The notes: generated from the letters alone by a model not told the origin. A stretch of 54,775 nt of DNA from Oceanobacillus arenosus (GCF_003369575.1 NZ_PIOC01000011.1:1-54775); one strand, 5' to 3'. Counted from the stretch's first letter, positions 45,680 through 54,293 are shown. A program made the numbers and translations.

Positions 45680-46963
45680 ATGTTTGGAATTATTCTTGGA
45701 CTCATTGTTTTAATGGCGCTTGCCTATTTAGGCTGGTCGATTATTTGGGTGGCCCCGATTGCCGCAGGGGTAGTTGCATTAACTGGAGGACTAGATCTAT
45801 TAGATGCCTATACAAACACGTATATGACTGGGTTTGTCGGCTTTGCTCAAGCATGGTTTCCAGTATTTATGTTGAGTGCAATCTTTGGAAAACTGATGGA
45901 AGATAGCGGTATGGCAAAATCGATCGCACTTATGTTATCAAAATTAATGGGGAAGGAACGCGCCGTGTTAGGTGTTTTGCTTTCCTGTGCAGTACTAACC
46001 TATGGTGGAATTAGTTTATTTGTAGTTGTTTTTGCAGTATATCCACTTGCATTATCAATGTTTCGTGAAGCAAACATTAGTAGAAAGATATTACCAGCAA
46101 CCGTTGCATTAGGTGCGTTTACATTTACAATGACGGCAATACCGGGAACTCCGCAAATACAAAATTTGATACCGACGGAGTATTTTGAAACGGATGCAAT
46201 GGCAGCACCAATTATGGGGATTATTGCAGCAATCATTATGGGTGTAGGTGGATATTTCTATTTAATCTGGCGACAAAAGAAACTGTCAGCTGCTGGCGAA
46301 GTGTTTGAGGAACCAAAGGATAAGAAGATTTTTGCTCAGGATGATAATAAACGTAATATCATCCTGTCATTACTTCCACTTGTAACCGTACTTGTTACGC
46401 TAAATATATTTAAATGGGATATTGTAATCGCTTTACTTGCAGGGAATATATTAATTCTCCTTCTAAATTTGCATAAATTTAAAGGCTTTGTTAAATCGAT
46501 AAATGGTGGCGCGACCGGCTCAATAACTGCGATTATTAACACGAGTGCAGCAGTTGGTTTTGGAACGGTTGTTAAAGAAGTGCCGGGATTTTCACAGCTC
46601 ACTGACTTATTACTTGGAATAAAAGGAAACCCACTTATTTCCGAAGCGGTTGCTGTTAATATTTTGGCGGGTGCAACGGGTTCTGCCTCCGGTGGAATGG
46701 GAATTGCCTTAGAAGCACTTGGATCGAAATATTATGAGCTTGCGTTGGATACAGGAATTAGCCCGGAAGCATTTCATCGGGTTGCCTCGCTTGCATCAGG
46801 TGGATTAGATTCCCTTCCACATAATGGTGCGGTACTAACGTTACTAACGATAACAGGTATGTCGCATAAAGAAAGCTATAAGGATATCTTTGTTGTTTCG
46901 GTATTAATTCCAATTATTTCTGTAATTGTTGCCATTATATTGGCTTCGATGGGTATTTATTAA
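45680..46963 (+). CDS. GntP family permease, probable 3-hydroxybutyrate/ketone-acid importer
   Basis: 427-aa membrane protein with about 11-12 segments, of the gluconate permease (GntP) family in the Ion Transporter superfamily. Family-like parts include the MALAYLGWSIIWVAP start, AGATGSASGGMGIALE and SGGLDSLPHNGAVLTLL. AAGGAGG precedes the ATG. Last gene of the sigma-54-driven operon, so it likely imports 3-hydroxybutyrate or acetoacetate, as proposed for YxjC-type proteins; direct evidence for the substrate is lacking here. Confidence 0.87.
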   Translation: MFGIILGLIVLMALAYLGWSIIWVAPIAAGVVALTGGLDLLDAYTNTYMTGFVGFAQAWFPVFMLSAIFGKLMEDSGMAKSIALMLSKLMGKERAVLGVLLSCAVLTYGGISLFVVVFAVYPLALSMFREANISRKILPATVALGAFTFTMTAIPGTPQIQNLIPTEYFETDAMAAPIMGIIAAIIMGVGGYFYLIWRQKKLSAAGEVFEEPKDKKIFAQDDNKRNIILSLLPLVTVLVTLNIFKWDIVIALLAGNILILLLNLHKFKGFVKSINGGATGSITAIINTSAAVGFGTVVKEVPGFSQLTDLLLGIKGNPLISEAVAVNILAGATGSASGGMGIALEALGSKYYELALDTGISPEAFHRVASLASGGLDSLPHNGAVLTLLTITGMSHKESYKDIFVVSVLIPIISVIVAIILASMGIY

Positions 46964-46983
46964 TCTGATGTAGGTCATGAATT

Positions 46984-47033
46984 ATCCCAAATAGTGGACG
47001 TAAAATTTATTCGTCCGTTATTTGGGATTTATT
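46984..47033 (+). terminator. Terminator of the ketone-body operon
   Basis: ATCCCAAATA-GTGGACG (46984-47000) pairs with CGTCC-GT-TATTTGGGAT (47012-47028), then TTATT. Confidence 0.85.
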
Positions 47034-47276
47034 ATTTCAGCAAGATCCTCACCGAAATCCATCCCAATCTTCATCTACTACTCTAAAATACTGATCACAA
47101 CAATTCACTTATAATTAATAACCAAAAATATTTCGCATATAATTTAATACACGCTAATAATGAAAAATAACACGAAGGAAAAATACTCTATTTACAGCTA
47201 GGGGGGTGATCTATTTTCGTGAGCTTATAAAAAGATTTCCTGCTAATTATTTAAAATAATACAGGGGGTGTCTTTC
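47034..47276. other. Intergenic region upstream of the first PQQ-type dehydrogenase
   Basis: AT-rich leader. A ribosome-site-like GGGGGG at 47201-47206 is followed by a GTG that closes after three codons, then the real site GGGGGTG at 47264-47270. The purpose of the first site is unclear. No -35/-10 pair stands out. Confidence 0.3.
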
Positions 47277-49028
47277 TTGAAAAACAGAAAAATTATCTGG
47301 TGGGTTGGCGGATTTGCGTTACTTGTAATTATTGTAGTTATTGCTTGGCAAATGGCTATTTACAATAATACATCCGTTCAACAGACAGATGAAGTTGAGC
47401 AAGCTGAACCAGAAGAGGCTGAAGAACCAGAAAAGCCAGAGGAGTCAAAGGAACCAGAGGAACCTGTAACCGAGGAACCAGAGGATGCTGCTTACGAAAA
47501 CTGGTCAACATTTGGTTATGATTTAGAATTAACCCGTCATGTTCCGTTTTCCGAAATTACGAAGGATAATGTGAATGATCTAGGATTGGTCTGGTCTCAG
47601 AAATTTAAAGAATTAAATGAAAACATTCCAGCTGGAAATCAAAGCTTTCCGATTATCATCGATGGGGTCCTATATGTTACAACCGGGGCAAACTATGTCT
47701 TTGCATTTGATGCAGTTACTGGTGAAGAGAAGTGGCGATGGGAACCACCGCAAGATTTAATCGATACGCTAGAGCGTCAAAGTATGCCAATGACTAACCG
47801 CGGAGTTGCTGTAGGGGAAGGAAAAGTATTCATGATAACTGGTGATATTGGACTTGTTTCGATCGATCAAGAGACTGGAGAAACGGTTGATCATATCTTA
47901 TTAAGTGATTACTTTCCAACGCTCACACCTGAAAATGGTTATTATGAAACGACCGCACCAATTTATTACGATGGCAAGATATTCGTAGGCTCCTCTGGTT
48001 CAGACAATGGTGTTCGTGGATTTGAAATGGCGTTTAATGGAAGTGATTTAACTCCTGCATGGGATGAACCATTTTGGACTGTACCACCAAAAGGAGAAGA
48101 ATGGTTGGCTGAAGGATTATTTGGTGGAGGTGGTGCCGTATGGATGCCACCAAGTGTAGATACAGAAACAAATACAATCTACTTTGCAACTGGGAATCCT
48201 GCACCTGACTTCTATGGGGAAAAGAGACCTGGAGACAACCCACATACCAATTCAATTATTGCGGTAGAAGCTGACACGGGCAAAATGAAATGGGTTAACC
48301 AACAAGTTTCTCATGATCTCTGGGACTATGATAGTGGGGATAGTCCATCCATATTTACTGCAACAATTAATGGGGAAGAGCGCCGGGTAGTTGCGGAAGG
48401 TAGCAAAGGTGGAGAATGGTGGGCATGGGATGCTGAAACAGGAGAAACCGTTTATGAAAATATTGCATTCAGTAAAATAGATCATCCAGATCCTACTGAA
48501 GAAGGCACTTTAGTATATCCTGGAATTCTAGGCGGTCAGAACTATGCTCCAGACACCTTTGACCCTGAACTTAATTTGGTATTAATTCCAGGAATAGAAG
48601 CACCGAGTATCATCAAAGTGGCAGGAAATGAACAAGAAGCAGTAGAAAAGAACGGAAGTGTGTGGGCATTTGGTACATCATATGCTGCACCAGCAGATGA
48701 TGTGGAAAGTTATGGAACGGTTACAGCGATCGATCTAGAAAATGGTGATATTGCTTATCAAATCAAAACAGATGACGCGATGCGCGGAGGATTAACAAGC
48801 ACTGCTACAGGAATTACTTTCTTTGGAGAATTAAGCGGAAATGTGCAAGCAATCGATACAGCTACAGGAGAAAACCTGTGGAATTTCCAAACATCAGGCG
48901 AAACGATTTCTGCAGCACCATCTATCTTCACGAAAAACGGAAAACAATATATCGCAATTACATCTGCAGGCAGAGATCCACAAATCCATGTCTTCGCATT
49001 AGGTGGAGATAAGGCACAAGGCGAATAG
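47277..49028 (+). CDS. Membrane-anchored PQQ-type beta-propeller dehydrogenase (divergent)
   Basis: 583 aa from the TTG at 47277 (seven bases after GGGGGTG). One N-terminal membrane anchor (about residues 6-26), a Glu/Pro-rich linker (about 35-70), then an eight-bladed PQQ propeller with several xxGxxxW docking repeats (TGEEKWRW, TGKMKW, TGENLWNF). The catalytic aspartate region is DLWDYDSG with Asp350 and Asp352, so the Asp-x-Asp pattern linked to lanthanide use is present. Asn in ATGNPAP is kept, but the usual metal Glu is Asp243 (SGSDNGVRG), and the vicinal Cys-Cys pair near the redox cofactor is absent. Probably an alcohol or aldehyde dehydrogenase outside the membrane; it may have lost or altered cofactor binding. 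No cytochrome domain. Confidence 0.78.
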   Translation: MKNRKIIWWVGGFALLVIIVVIAWQMAIYNNTSVQQTDEVEQAEPEEAEEPEKPEESKEPEEPVTEEPEDAAYENWSTFGYDLELTRHVPFSEITKDNVNDLGLVWSQKFKELNENIPAGNQSFPIIIDGVLYVTTGANYVFAFDAVTGEEKWRWEPPQDLIDTLERQSMPMTNRGVAVGEGKVFMITGDIGLVSIDQETGETVDHILLSDYFPTLTPENGYYETTAPIYYDGKIFVGSSGSDNGVRGFEMAFNGSDLTPAWDEPFWTVPPKGEEWLAEGLFGGGGAVWMPPSVDTETNTIYFATGNPAPDFYGEKRPGDNPHTNSIIAVEADTGKMKWVNQQVSHDLWDYDSGDSPSIFTATINGEERRVVAEGSKGGEWWAWDAETGETVYENIAFSKIDHPDPTEEGTLVYPGILGGQNYAPDTFDPELNLVLIPGIEAPSIIKVAGNEQEAVEKNGSVWAFGTSYAAPADDVESYGTVTAIDLENGDIAYQIKTDDAMRGGLTSTATGITFFGELSGNVQAIDTATGENLWNFQTSGETISAAPSIFTKNGKQYIAITSAGRDPQIHVFALGGDKAQGE

Positions 49029-49067
49029 TGCAAATGAGTTCGGTTCGTATATCAAAGCGATTTATGA

Positions 49068-49098
49068 AAAGGCAGAGAAGATTGTTCTCTGCCTTTCA
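49068..49098 (+). terminator. Hairpin after the first PQQ-type gene
   Basis: AAAGGCAGAGAA pairs perfectly with TTCTCTGCCTTT across five bases. The T-run is short, so termination before the next lipoprotein gene may be partial. Confidence 0.6.
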
Positions 49099-49115
49099 TC
49101 TGAGGGGGAGAAGGA

Positions 49116-50282
49116 GTGGTAAAGAAACTTTTATTCATCTTTTTCATGTCGATGTTACTATTATTAGCAGCTTGTAAGGAGACAAGTAATGATCAAATTG
49201 AAAATGTGGATAAACAGGAAGTAGGACAAAAAGATAGCAAGGAAGAACAAGGAGAAAAGAGCGTTGTTCAAGATGTTTCCCTATCTTTAGATAAACAAAA
49301 TTTATCCGTTACTCCTTGGCAATATGATCATTCACAACTGGAAGAAGTGAAAGGGGTATTGACTGCAGATGGAAAACCTGTGAGTGATGCTGAAATTCAA
49401 GTGGATGGTAAGCGAGTAATAAAAACAGATGAAACTGGTTCATTTAATTTTATGATTGACCGGAATAATTTAGCGAATAAGATCGTCCAAGTTGTAAATG
49501 TTGAGGATGCTAAAATAGGTGAAAGTGAACTTTCTGATGAAACGAAACATGCGTTATTGTCACTAAGTGAAAATATCACCGTTAACTATCCGATAGAAAT
49601 AAGTAGTGTGAAGCCATCAAAGGAAAAGGAGGATCTTGTAGTTGTGGAAGGTAAGGCAATCCTTGATGAAAATCAAGAATACCCAGCATTTGGAACGAGT
49701 AAATATAGTGTACATGGAACCATTGTTGATAGTGAAGGGGATCCAATTGAAGGAGCTACTGTGAATCTACGACGGGATGGTGTGGAAGGATTTACGGTGT
49801 CGCCCCCAAGCAATGAATACGGAGAATATCAAATGATGTATTTACCAGAAGACGATGAGGACCACTACTTAAATGTTGTTTATGAAGGGACGACTTACCA
49901 TCTCCCAGATAATAAAGTATTTCAATTTCCAGAAGATATAAGTGTACAAGTGGATATCCAACTGCCAAATGAGGGGGAAGTTATTACGGATGAACCGCCC
50001 TACCTTGTAAGTAAAACAGCCCCTGGAGCGCTTTATACGGGGATAATGATTGGATTACATGTAGATAAGGGTGTTGAATATTCGGTGACGATTCCAAATA
50101 GGGATGGTACCTTTATAATGGAGGTTCCAAAATCAGTCTGGGATGAATCACCAACGTTTTATCAAGCAACATTTGAGTCGTTTTTATTAGAAGGAAAAGA
50201 ATCGGGTGACATGGTTTCTTCTGGATTTTTGCCGGAGCCAAATGAAGATGAACCGACATTGATTATCCCAAGTGAAGGATAA
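49116..50282 (+). CDS. Lipoprotein with carboxypeptidase-regulatory-like domains
   Basis: 388 aa. The lipobox LLAAC (Cys20) anchors an acidic, secreted protein. Two segments read like carboxypeptidase-regulatory/CnaB-type beta sandwiches: GVLTADGKPVSDAEIQV near residue 80 and GTIVDSEGDPIEGATVNL near residue 210, each followed by G-(S/E)-Y/F blocks (GSFNF, GEYQM). Such domains serve as surface adhesion or scaffold units. It lies between a PQQ-type dehydrogenase and a CuA lipoprotein, so it may hold the redox proteins together; this is inference. GTG start with GGGGGAGAAGGAG upstream. Confidence 0.7.
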   Translation: MVKKLLFIFFMSMLLLLAACKETSNDQIENVDKQEVGQKDSKEEQGEKSVVQDVSLSLDKQNLSVTPWQYDHSQLEEVKGVLTADGKPVSDAEIQVDGKRVIKTDETGSFNFMIDRNNLANKIVQVVNVEDAKIGESELSDETKHALLSLSENITVNYPIEISSVKPSKEKEDLVVVEGKAILDENQEYPAFGTSKYSVHGTIVDSEGDPIEGATVNLRRDGVEGFTVSPPSNEYGEYQMMYLPEDDEDHYLNVVYEGTTYHLPDNKVFQFPEDISVQVDIQLPNEGEVITDEPPYLVSKTAPGALYTGIMIGLHVDKGVEYSVTIPNRDGTFIMEVPKSVWDESPTFYQATFESFLLEGKESGDMVSSGFLPEPNEDEPTLIIPSEG

Positions 50283-50326
50283 AACAATAAACAATCGATA
50301 TAAAATTGCATTAGAGGGGGAAGAAA

Positions 50327-50704
50327 ATGAAACATAAGATTTTTGGAACCGTTATCGTATCACTATCCATTATTTTATTGGCAGCATGTGGTGGAAATAC
50401 AAGTGATACAGATCAGGGAGCAAGTGAAGAAGATGCAAGTAAGGTAGTCGAAGTAACGATTCATGCCACTAATTTTGAATTTGATCAAGATGAAATAAAT
50501 GTAAATAAAGGTGACACAGTTAAATTAACGCTAGTTAGCGATTCTGGTACACATGGTATCGAAGTGGAAGGATATGACGTATCACTCCAATCAGGCGAAA
50601 CGATAGAATTTGTTGCGGATGAGGGCGGATCGTTTGAATTTTATTGTAACATTCTTTGTGGTGTAGGCCATGATAATATGGCAGGAAAATTAATTGTAAG
50701 CTAG
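50327..50704 (+). CDS. CuA-type cupredoxin lipoprotein
   Basis: 125 aa. Lipobox LLAACGG (Cys21), then a short acidic linker and one cupredoxin domain like the soluble domain of cytochrome c oxidase subunit II. All CuA side-chain ligands are visible: His76 in GTHGIE, then Cys107, Cys111, His115 and Met118 in the C-x3-C-x3-H-x2-M motif (YCNILCGVGHDNM). The usual Glu of the CSE-LC loop is Ile, a position where only the backbone binds copper. No transmembrane oxidase helices and no subunit I gene nearby. It probably carries electrons between the PQQ/cytochrome c enzymes and an oxidase, or receives copper. Confidence 0.85.
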   Translation: MKHKIFGTVIVSLSIILLAACGGNTSDTDQGASEEDASKVVEVTIHATNFEFDQDEINVNKGDTVKLTLVSDSGTHGIEVEGYDVSLQSGETIEFVADEGGSFEFYCNILCGVGHDNMAGKLIVS

Positions 50705-50885
50705 TAATACCGTTATCGAACCGACTCGTGCTCCAACAAGAGATTTACTACTTAGAATAGATAATAGGATTTGAGTGTGGGATTATTGATGTATCCCACC
50801 TCTTTTAACGTTTCTTAACACTGAGAGCAATCTGTCCAAGTGTTTTCATACATACGGAAAAATTTAACTGATTTTTACGATGATA

Positions 50886-50914
50886 TTGACAATTCCGATT
50901 ACCCGATGTAAAAT
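50886..50914 (+). promoter_or_regulatory. Sigma-A promoter upstream of the quinohemoprotein gene
   Basis: A perfect TTGACA (50886-50891), a 17-base spacer and TAAAAT (50909-50914). Strong match; transcription would start near 50921 and cover a short reading frame and a 325-base leader before the next gene. Confidence 0.75.
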
Positions 50915-50981
50915 TTTATATAGTTAGTCCTATTTCAATCGACCTATACGATTAGAAAAATTGTAGGCTTAAAAAAGGAGG

Positions 50982-51017
50982 ATGAAATTGAAAACGTTGT
51001 CATTATTGAAAATGTAG
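50982..51017 (+). other. Short leader or truncated open frame with strong ribosome site
   Basis: AAGGAGG (50975-50981) precedes in-frame ATG 50982 and TTG 50988; from the TTG, with a six-base spacing, the frame gives nine residues (MKTLSLLKM) and stops at 51015-51017. It looks like the start of a signal peptide, so it is either a leader peptide or the remnant of a secreted-protein gene. The rest of the gap to 51246 has no recognised feature. Confidence 0.4.
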
Positions 51018-51246
51018 TAAATTAATATTGAATTAAGATGTTCTACATGTTTCCTGCCACAATATTAATGAAGAACAAATGATATCATCTATTTTCAGAC
51101 AGTAATACATAAACCTCAGACAAAGAGATGAATAGTATGTTTCCAGTGGGTGGAAACTGCGCGCAAAAGGTTGCTGTTTCAATGATCTAAAGGAATTGAA
51201 CTTATACTTAAACAAAGCAGCGTACAAATATCAGGGGGGTCTTTCA

Positions 51247-53553
51247 ATGGAGAACAAAAAGATCGTTTGGGCAATTATTGGTATCTTTATTTTATTTGCA
51301 GCGGGTGTAGTGGGATGGGCATTATCAACGAACAATAATGCTGAGCCCGCAACCGCAATAGCAAATTCTGAGGAACCAGCAGAAGCAGAGGAAACGAATG
51401 TGCCAGAAGAATCAGAGGAGCCTGCGGAGACCGAGGATACGGGAGAGGTAGAAACCATTGAAACCGATGCAATAGTGAAACAGTTAAAACCGTATGAGGC
51501 AGAGGTTGCACCTGCATTTACAGCTGCAGAATTGCAAGAGCTGCCAACGAATAATTGGTTAACAAATGGTGGTACACTTAATAATCAACGCTACTCACCG
51601 CTCGACCAGATTAATACTTCTAATGTCGGAGACTTAAAAGCAGAATGGGTTGCGAGTATGGGGTCTGGACATGATTTTAAATATTCTGGTGAAGCATCGC
51701 CTATTGTCTACGATGGAGTGATGTATGTTATTACAGGGGCGAATGATGTGTTGGCACTAGATGCAATTACAGGAGATACGATTTGGGAATATAGACCACA
51801 TATTACGGAAAAACTTACAACCGTATGCTGTGGCTGGACAAGTCGCGGGGTTGCTGTCGGTGAAGGGAAGGTATTTGTTGGTTTATTAGATGCTAGACTT
51901 GTAGCATTGGATCAAAAAACCGGGGAAGTAATTTGGGAGGAAAAAGTTGCTGAATGGGAAAAGGGCTACACAATTACAAGTGCTCCACTTTACTATGATG
52001 GAAAAGTGTATACCGGGATTGCAGGCGGTGAATATGGAATCAGGGGACGTGTAACCGCATTTGATGCTGAAATGGGACGCGAGTTATGGCGTTTTTATAC
52101 GATTCCTGGTCCTGGAGAAAATGGGCATGATACATGGCCATCAGATAATAAGACATGGATGACTGGCGGAGCACCGGTATGGCAAACACCTGCTGTTGAT
52201 CCGGAATTGGGATTAATTTACTTTTCAACTGGTAATGCTGCACCTGATGTTGACGGTAGTAATCGGGAAGGCGATAACCTATATGCAGCATCAATTGTAG
52301 CGATAGATGCAACTACAGGGGAATATGCTTGGCATTTCCAAGAAGTCCATCATGATATTTGGGATTTAGATGCCCCTAACCCAGTTGTCTTATTTGATGT
52401 TGAAATTGATGGAGAAATGCGAAAAGGACTCGGTCAGGCAGGGAAAACTGGCTGGATATATTTCCTCGATCGTACAAATGGAGAACCATTGATTGGAATT
52501 GAGGAGAAACCAGTACCACAAGATGAAAGGCAGAAGACCGCTGCAACACAGCCTTATCCAAAAGGTGACTCATTTGTTCCACAAGAAGTTACTGATGAGG
52601 ATGTAAAAAATGACATTCCAGCAGAATTTGAAGGGAAATTCGGAAAGATATTCGATCCATTTTGGGAAGAACCGTTGACCTTGAAACCTGCTGCATCTGG
52701 AGGAGCTAACTGGCCACCTTCAGCATATAATCCTAATACAGAATACTTCTACGTATTGGGAAGTGACCAGTATCAAACGTTTTCAAGACATGAAGATATT
52801 GAATATGATCCAGATTCAGTTGAAGAAGGGCATTACTGGATTGGAAGTATTATAGCTCCTGTAATGGATGCTCCAGTTAGGGGGACAATTACAGCGATGG
52901 ATGTGAAAACAAACACCATTGCATGGCAACAAGAATGGGATGCACAAGCATACAGTGGCGCAATGACAACCAAAGGGAATCTATTATTCGTTGGTCATAA
53001 TGACGGAAGACTTATCGCATATGATGCCACAACTGGCGAGCAACTATGGGAATTTATGACCGATGCGGGCGTGAATGCCCCACCAATTACGTATGAAATT
53101 GATGGAAAACAGTATGTCACGGTTATGGCAGCTGGAAACTCGCTCGCGGGTAGTAAACATGGAGATTCAATTTGGACGTTCTCTTTGGATGGAATATACG
53201 AATCTGTTGAAGACGTAGTCAAGGTTAATGCTGAAGATGCTTCAGCAGTTGAAGATTCAGATTCCGAATCATCCACAGAGGGTGAATCCGTTTCATCTGA
53301 AGAGGGAAAGACAGCAAATGGGTTAGCAGTCTATGAAAATAACTGTCTAGCTTGTCATGGAACGGAGGGTGCTAACGGACATAATGGGCCTAACCTCCAG
53401 AAGAGTGATGTAGCATCCAGTAAGGAAGATGTAATCTCAAGGGTGAAAGCAGGAGGAGAAACAATGCCAGCCTTTGAAGGAACTCTAACCGAAGAAGAAA
53501 TTAACGATGTAGCATCATATATCAGTGAAATCGTTGCGAAATTAGACGAATAA
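51247..53553 (+). CDS. PQQ-dependent alcohol dehydrogenase-cytochrome c fusion
   Basis: 768 aa from ATG 51247, about seven bases after GGGGGG. One N-terminal anchor (about residues 5-25), a Glu-rich linker, a PQQ eight-bladed propeller (about 95-665) and a C-terminal cytochrome c (about 690-768), i.e. a membrane-tethered type II quinohemoprotein. Expected residues are seen: vicinal Cys194-Cys195, metal ligands Glu262 (GGEYGIRG) and Asn330 (STGNAAP), catalytic Asp373 and a second Asp375 (DIWDLDAPN). Heme ligands are Cys700, Cys703, His704 (CLACH), with Met740 (TMPAF) as axial ligand. Asp375 is the extra ligand of lanthanide-type enzymes. PQQ synthesis genes are not in the window. Oxidises alcohols or similar outside the cell. 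Confidence 0.88.
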   Translation: MENKKIVWAIIGIFILFAAGVVGWALSTNNNAEPATAIANSEEPAEAEETNVPEESEEPAETEDTGEVETIETDAIVKQLKPYEAEVAPAFTAAELQELPTNNWLTNGGTLNNQRYSPLDQINTSNVGDLKAEWVASMGSGHDFKYSGEASPIVYDGVMYVITGANDVLALDAITGDTIWEYRPHITEKLTTVCCGWTSRGVAVGEGKVFVGLLDARLVALDQKTGEVIWEEKVAEWEKGYTITSAPLYYDGKVYTGIAGGEYGIRGRVTAFDAEMGRELWRFYTIPGPGENGHDTWPSDNKTWMTGGAPVWQTPAVDPELGLIYFSTGNAAPDVDGSNREGDNLYAASIVAIDATTGEYAWHFQEVHHDIWDLDAPNPVVLFDVEIDGEMRKGLGQAGKTGWIYFLDRTNGEPLIGIEEKPVPQDERQKTAATQPYPKGDSFVPQEVTDEDVKNDIPAEFEGKFGKIFDPFWEEPLTLKPAASGGANWPPSAYNPNTEYFYVLGSDQYQTFSRHEDIEYDPDSVEEGHYWIGSIIAPVMDAPVRGTITAMDVKTNTIAWQQEWDAQAYSGAMTTKGNLLFVGHNDGRLIAYDATTGEQLWEFMTDAGVNAPPITYEIDGKQYVTVMAAGNSLAGSKHGDSIWTFSLDGIYESVEDVVKVNAEDASAVEDSDSESSTEGESVSSEEGKTANGLAVYENNCLACHGTEGANGHNGPNLQKSDVASSKEDVISRVKAGGETMPAFEGTLTEEEINDVASYISEIVAKLDE

Positions 53554-53558
53554 CAGGT

Positions 53559-53597
53559 AGGGTAGGATACTTTGTATCCTACCCTTTCTTTTTTATC
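53559..53597 (+). terminator. Terminator of the quinohemoprotein gene
   Basis: AGGGTAGGATAC pairs perfectly with GTATCCTACCCT, three-base loop, followed by TTCTTTTTTAT. Confidence 0.93.
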
Positions 53598-53680
53598 TAG
53601 ATAAAAAGTTTGAAATGATAGAGAAATAGCTTACAATTAGATTATTCATTTGTAAATACATAAGGAGTTTGAACAATATC

Positions 53681-54121
53681 ATGAAAAAACTGGGGCTATT
53701 TTTTGTCATTATTTTCTGTCTGCCATTAAGTGGATGCATGAATTCGGCAACTGCACGAATCGTGGAAGACATGTACATGGCAGCATTAAATGAAGATGTT
53801 GACACTGCTTTATCGTATTTTTCCGAAGATTATCTAGCAGATAAACCAATTGATGAACTCATGACGGACTTAACAGCTGATGTGATTAATATGAAAGGAA
53901 TAGCTTTCATGAACACCATCGAGCTTAATGAACGGAAACTGAATCCAGAACTAATCAAGAAATTGACTGACACTTACGGTGATACATGGCATTTTGTAGT
54001 AGCGAAGGTTGATCAAGATCGTATTATGACGTGGGTTGTACAAAAGGGGAATGATCAATATTATATTGTTGGCGGAGAAGAAGTGCATGTCGATAAATAT
54101 AATGAGGAAGTTTTAAAATAG
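53681..54121 (+). CDS. Small lipoprotein of unknown function
   Basis: 146 aa. The signal peptide ends in a lipobox (LSGC, Cys near residue 19). The mature part (ALNEDVDTALSYFSEDY, then VAKVDQDRIMTWVVQKGNDQYYI) resembles NTF2-like/DUF4878-type lipoprotein domains in general shape only; no function is recognised. TAAGGAG lies 13 bases upstream of the ATG; the in-frame TTG at 53669 is too near it. It follows the quinohemoprotein gene but has its own transcription unit after a strong terminator. Confidence 0.7.
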   Translation: MKKLGLFFVIIFCLPLSGCMNSATARIVEDMYMAALNEDVDTALSYFSEDYLADKPIDELMTDLTADVINMKGIAFMNTIELNERKLNPELIKKLTDTYGDTWHFVVAKVDQDRIMTWVVQKGNDQYYIVGGEEVHVDKYNEEVLK

Positions 54122-54161
54122 ATTGCATTCTAACGTTTTTGTTTTAAAAACCTATAAATGT

Positions 54162-54210
54162 GGGAAAGCTCCATTAAGTGGGGTCTTACAACCACTTAAT
54201 TCGGGATAAA
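54162..54210 (+). repeat. Repeat D, copy 3
   Basis: Matches 21376-21425. ATTAAGTGG and CCACTTAAT flank GGTCTTACAA, giving a 9-bp hairpin; TCGGGATAAA follows. Confidence 0.65.
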
Positions 54211-54293
54211 CCAACATAAGTGACATGAAGGACTCTTTTGTGCGATAATACATCATATGAATTCTTATTTGTTAGGAAAGGGAGATATAGAAG

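Noticed and set aside
47390-47490. Glu/Pro-rich repeated codons in the first PQQ-type gene, and a similar stretch near 51370-51470
   Set aside because: Considered as DNA repeats, but they encode low-complexity linkers between membrane anchor and propeller, common in tethered surface proteins.
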